Origin: Methanobacteriota archaeon
GTDB taxonomy: Archaea; Halobacteriota; Methanosarcinia; Methanosarcinales; Methanosarcinaceae
Assembly (NCBI GenBank): GCA_030837265.1
Contig: JAUPKV010000495.1
Coordinates: 1-9,426 of the forward strand
DNA length: 9,426 nucleotides
Reading direction: 5' to 3'
Shown: one piece after another, positions 6,819 through 9,426 of the stretch
How the letters are laid out: the number at the start of each line of letters is the position of its first letter
Position numbering within the stretch: the stretch's first letter is position 1
Made by a program: the position numbers and the translations under genes
The notes under the pieces: model-generated
The model's input: the letters and a program-made list of their open reading frames with translations, nothing else
Told to the model about the DNA's origin: nothing
Databases searched by the model: none

Positions 6819-6870
6819 CGCTTCCCGAATTTCGCTTCCCGAATTTCGCTTCCCGAATTTCGCTTCGGGA
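6819..6870. repeat. 14-bp tandem repeats with a hairpin, ahead of cofC
   Basis: CGCTTCCCGAATTT occurs three times head to tail (6819-6832, 6833-6846, 6847-6860), followed by a partial copy with the complementary TTCGGGA (6864-6870). TCCCGAA (6851-6857) and TTCGGGA form a 7-bp stem with a 6-base loop. In the minus-strand RNA a single CCCGAA arm could pair with any of three TTCGGG arms, just upstream of the cofC ribosome binding site. Confidence 0.7.
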
Positions 6871-6892
6871 GCACGAGGTCCTTTTCGCTGCG

Positions 6893-6985
6893 CTCAAGAG
6901 GACTAATTTAATAAACATAAGTTGCTTGCTCAATATGGATAATTTAATATACATGAGTACTCGCTCAAGAAGTAAAATTTATTCT
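6893..6985. repeat. ~36-bp imperfect tandem repeats carrying TATA-like boxes
   Basis: Units begin with CTCAA at 6893, 6929 and 6964. The first two share about 25 of 36 positions, including a nine-base TAATTTAATA-type core; the third matches only at its start. On the minus strand each full unit contains TATTAAATTA, which resembles an archaeal TATA box. The box nearest cofC (about 6903-6913) could drive it with a leader of roughly 85 nt. Confidence 0.5.
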
Positions 6986-7000
6986 CTTATCCCTTGCTGC

Positions 7001-8155
7001 CTATTTTGGGCTTTCGCAGTCTATTTCACGGTTTGGTAACGGGCCTTCTTGATTCGGGAATCTGGGATCTACTGTTCGGTAAAGAGTATCTCTTTGCATG
7101 GGTATTCTTCCGGCACCTTTTATCATCCATTCGAATTCTGAGGGGGATATGTATTCGCCGTGGCTTCCTCCGGAAGCTGTTGATATCTGGTCTTCCATTA
7201 ATGTGCCTCCCATGTCGTTTGCTCCGCAGTGGAGGGCTGCTTGAGCAAGCTTCTTCCCGAGTTTTACCCAGGTAGCCTGGATGTTATTAATATGGGTGTG
7301 AAGAATTATTCGGGAGATTGCTATAAGCTGCAGGTCCTCAAGTCCGGTACTCGCGAACTTTCCGGATGCCAGCATTTTTTCCCCGATAGGGTTATTGTAG
7401 GGTAAAAAGGACATTGGAATGAGTTCCGTAAAACCGCCTGTTTCTTTCTGGATATCACGGATTATGAAAAGGTGATCGAGTCGTTCTTCTACTGTTTCTA
7501 CATGCCCGTACATAATGGTCGCATTGGTGGAAATTCCGATTTTATGTGCTGCAGTAACGGTATCAATCCACTGCTGGGTACTAATCTTCCCGGGACAGAT
7601 AATTCTCCTCACCCGATCGCAAAGAATTTCTGCCGAGGTTCCGGTAAGTGAATCAAGACCGCTTTTTTTAAGCTCGTTTAGAGCGTCTTTTACGGACATG
7701 CCGGAAATTCCTGCTGCGTAATTAACTTCCATAGGGGATAAGGCATGAATGCAGATCTCGGGAAATTCGGTTTTTAAGGCTTCTATTATTTCGAGATAGT
7801 ATTCCATGTCAATCTCCGGGATGTATCCCCCCTGGATGCAAATTTCCACAACTCCGGCTTTTCGGGCTTCGTTGACTTTTTCCAGAATTTCATCCACACT
7901 CAGTACAAAGCCTTTTTCCGTCCTGTAGGCGCAAAATCCGCAGTTTCCGGCGCATTTATTTGTAATGTAGATGTTCCTATTAACAACGTAGCTTACTATG
8001 TTACTAGCAGTCTGTGCTCTCAGTGTATCTGCAAGTTCAAAGAGCTCGAACGGGCTTCCTTCAAGCAGGACAAAGGCGTCTTCTTTATTGCATTTTCCCT
8101 GATACACCCTATAAATAACATCATCCGGGATATTAGTCTGTTTTTGAGCGTACAT
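7001..8155 (-). CDS. cofH: FO synthase subunit 2 CofH, divergent paralogue (5-amino-6-ribitylaminouracil--tyrosine 4-hydroxyphenyl transferase)
   Basis: A 384-residue radical-SAM protein of the CofH family. CofH joins the tyrosine-derived hydroxybenzyl group to 5-amino-6-ribitylaminouracil, and CofG then closes the ring to give FO. The cluster motif CAGNCGFC puts cysteines at 68, 72 and 75, exactly as in the adjacent paralogue. ICIQGG, IHALSPMEV, MYGHVET and LPYNNP are also conserved. It departs from its neighbour at normally conserved points: LTGTSAE for MPGTAAE (Thr171 for Pro), STNATIM for PTTATMM, and LIPMSF for FVPLPF. I chose the ATG at 8155 because it gives the same register as the paralogue, with AGGA 9 nt upstream. 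A TTG at 8206 or an ATG at 8164 would lengthen the N-terminus. It is co-directional with the upstream cofH and probably in one operon. Methanosarcina genomes are known to carry two cofH genes. Confidence 0.88.
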   Translation of the reverse strand: MYAQKQTNIPDDVIYRVYQGKCNKEDAFVLLEGSPFELFELADTLRAQTASNIVSYVVNRNIYITNKCAGNCGFCAYRTEKGFVLSVDEILEKVNEARKAGVVEICIQGGYIPEIDMEYYLEIIEALKTEFPEICIHALSPMEVNYAAGISGMSVKDALNELKKSGLDSLTGTSAEILCDRVRRIICPGKISTQQWIDTVTAAHKIGISTNATIMYGHVETVEERLDHLFIIRDIQKETGGFTELIPMSFLPYNNPIGEKMLASGKFASTGLEDLQLIAISRIILHTHINNIQATWVKLGKKLAQAALHCGANDMGGTLMEDQISTASGGSHGEYISPSEFEWMIKGAGRIPMQRDTLYRTVDPRFPNQEGPLPNREIDCESPK

Positions 8156-8213
8156 TCCTATCATTCCTGTTTTTACCGGCAATTTGTATTTAATTCTGCT
8201 GGACAAGTTCGTC

Positions 8214-9350
8214 CTAGATACCTGATTCGGTTATCTTTCCGGAATATCCCGAATTTGCCTTCCGGACTCCTGAATATAGAGTAGTTCTCTCTTTCGGAAT
8301 CCGGTCCGCCCCAAGGATCATCCATTCAAGTTCTTCTACTGAAATCCTTTCCCCATTGGATGCTCCGGCGGATTTGGATATGTTTTCTTCCATGAGTGTA
8401 CCACCGAGGTCATTTGCACCGCAATAAAGAGCGAATTGGGCAAGTTTTTTCCCAAGTTTTACCCAGCTTGCCTGTATATTATCTATATGTCCGTTTAAGA
8501 GGATGCGAGATATAGCATAGATTTTCATGTCAACAATGCCCGGAGTTGCATACCTGCCTTCTCTCATCATTTTTTCTCCTAAAGGATTATTATAAGGCAA
8601 AAAGGGCAGAGGCACAAACTCCGTAATTCCGCCTGTTTCTTTCTGAATCTCCCTGATGATCAACATATGATCGATTCTTTCTTCCGGAGTTTCGATATGC
8701 CCGTACATCATGGTTGCAGTGGTGGGAATGCCTGCAGCATGAGCTTGTCTTACTACATCTACCCATTCTCCGGTTTTTAATTTAGAGGGACAAATGATCT
8801 CCCTCACCCTGTCCGAAAGTATTTCGGCCGCAGTGCCCGGCATACTGTCAAGCCCACTTTTACTGAGGCTGAAAAGTGCTTCTTTTACCGTAATCTCACT
8901 GCTGCGTGCGGCGTGATATACTTCCATTGGAGAAAAAGCGTGAATGGACATCTCAGGAAATTCTGCTTTAATAGCTTCTACAATCCCAAGGTAAAAATCA
9001 AGGCTCACGTCGGGAAGCAGTCCCCCCTGGATACAGACCTCAGTCGCATTTTCCAGCTTTGCCTCTTTTACCTTTCCCATAATCTTGTCAAGGCTGAGGA
9101 TGTATCCGTTTTTATCCCTGAAGGCACAGAATCCGCAGGTCCCCACACAGCGACTGGTAAAATTAATGTTCCTGTTTACCACATAGGTAACCGCATCCCC
9201 GACTGCAAGGGAGCGGAGTTCGTCCGCAAATTTGAATAGTTCCAGTGGCGGGATCTCAAGAAGCCGGAAAGCATCCTCTTTTGTGCTCTTTCCCTGGTAT
9301 GCACGTTCCCTAAGGTCTTCTGGAATTATTTCTTCTGGCTGACTGCTCAT
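8214..9350 (-). CDS. cofH: FO synthase subunit 2 CofH, canonical copy
   Basis: A 378-residue radical-SAM enzyme making the hydroxybenzyl-ribitylaminouracil intermediate of the deazaflavin FO, the chromophore of coenzyme F420. The N-terminal helical segment leads to CVGTCGFC (Cys 68, 72, 75), the CX3CX2C cluster site. ICIQ-type VCIQGG (105-110), IHAFSPMEV (136-144), PGTAAEIL (171-178), PTTATMMYGHIETPEER (209-225) and FVPLPFLPYNNPLGEK (245-260) all match what I know of the family. The ATG overlaps the preceding stop by ATGA, and GGAGG (9358-9362) lies 7 nt upstream inside the preceding gene, so translation is probably coupled. The downstream paralogue begins within about 60 bases of this stop. 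I judge this the copy more likely to have ordinary CofH activity, because its motifs are canonical. Confidence 0.93.
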   Translation of the reverse strand: MSSQPEEIIPEDLRERAYQGKSTKEDAFRLLEIPPLELFKFADELRSLAVGDAVTYVVNRNINFTSRCVGTCGFCAFRDKNGYILSLDKIMGKVKEAKLENATEVCIQGGLLPDVSLDFYLGIVEAIKAEFPEMSIHAFSPMEVYHAARSSEITVKEALFSLSKSGLDSMPGTAAEILSDRVREIICPSKLKTGEWVDVVRQAHAAGIPTTATMMYGHIETPEERIDHMLIIREIQKETGGITEFVPLPFLPYNNPLGEKMMREGRYATPGIVDMKIYAISRILLNGHIDNIQASWVKLGKKLAQFALYCGANDLGGTLMEENISKSAGASNGERISVEELEWMILGADRIPKERTTLYSGVRKANSGYSGKITESGI

Positions 9351-9426
9351 TTTTCTTCCTCCGATGCCTCTGTTATAAGCTTTTTCCTGAAACCCTCCAT
9401 GTCTGACAGTTTTTTAATAAGTTTGC
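9347..9426 (-). CDS. cofG: C-terminal end of the gene upstream of cofH, probably cofG (partial)
   Basis: Only the last 25 codons are inside the window. One minus-strand frame reads KLIKKLSDMEGFRKKLITEA then SEEEK and stops at a TGA sharing bases with the cofH ATG (ATGA). The other two frames hit stops. The charged helical tail, the tight overlap and a good ribosome binding site for cofH within it mark a real upstream gene. Identity as CofG (FO synthase subunit 1) is inferred from the usual cofG-cofH order, since no catalytic residue is visible. Confidence 0.6.
   Translation of the reverse strand, partial: KLIKKLSDMEGFRKKLITEASEEEK

Noticed and set aside
6819..6985. CRISPR array
   Set aside because: The repeats are head to tail or imperfect with no unique spacers of regular length, and no cas genes are nearby.
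8156..8206. N-terminal extension of the downstream CofH from a TTG at 8206
   Set aside because: The 17 extra residues have no counterpart in the paralogue, while the ATG at 8155 puts the cluster cysteines and later motifs at identical positions. The TTG does have a weak AGGA 5 nt upstream, so it is not fully excluded.

Overview
The window looks like chromosomal DNA of a methanogenic archaeon, most probably a Methanosarcina. It carries tandem cofH paralogues and cofC for coenzyme F420, a ferredoxin overlapping a geranylgeranyl reductase (archaeal lipid saturation), and a soluble multi-PAS/GAF histidine kinase of the type abundant in that genus. Intergenic regions are long and AT-rich, with archaeal TATA-like boxes. 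The genus is inferred from remembered gene content and protein style, not from a database search.

Layout. 1-396 is non-coding and holds a dyad beside a TATA-like box, a pentanucleotide repeat and a second AT-rich promoter candidate. 397-3138 (+) is a 913-residue sensor kinase with no response regulator in view. It converges on 3225-4094 (-), a cysteine-free 289-residue protein that I read as an aerolysin/ETX-MTX2-like beta-pore-forming fold with no signal peptide. Upstream of that gene (4095-4367) are two similar promoter-like modules about 150 bp apart. 4368-5591 (-) is geranylgeranyl reductase, overlapping by 4 bp the 2x[4Fe-4S] ferredoxin at 5588-5764. The 405 bp before the ferredoxin contain four copies of a GGCAAATAAGG-like motif. 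6170-6796 (-) is cofC. The 200 bp before it are packed with 14-bp and ~36-bp tandem repeats. 7001-8155 and 8214-9350 (-) are two cofH paralogues. The right edge (9347-9426) carries the last codons of another minus-strand gene that overlaps cofH by ATGA and is probably cofG.

Functional logic. CofG and CofH build the deazaflavin FO, and CofC makes the activated phospholactate that is joined to FO, so the right half is largely an F420 block transcribed leftwards. The ferredoxin-reductase pair saturates archaeal isoprenoid lipids; in M. acetivorans this pairing has been shown to work as reductase plus electron donor. The kinase and the pore-former-like gene look like accessory genes next to this conserved metabolic block. 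The strongest candidate for something little described is the pore-former-like gene and its duplicated promoter region.
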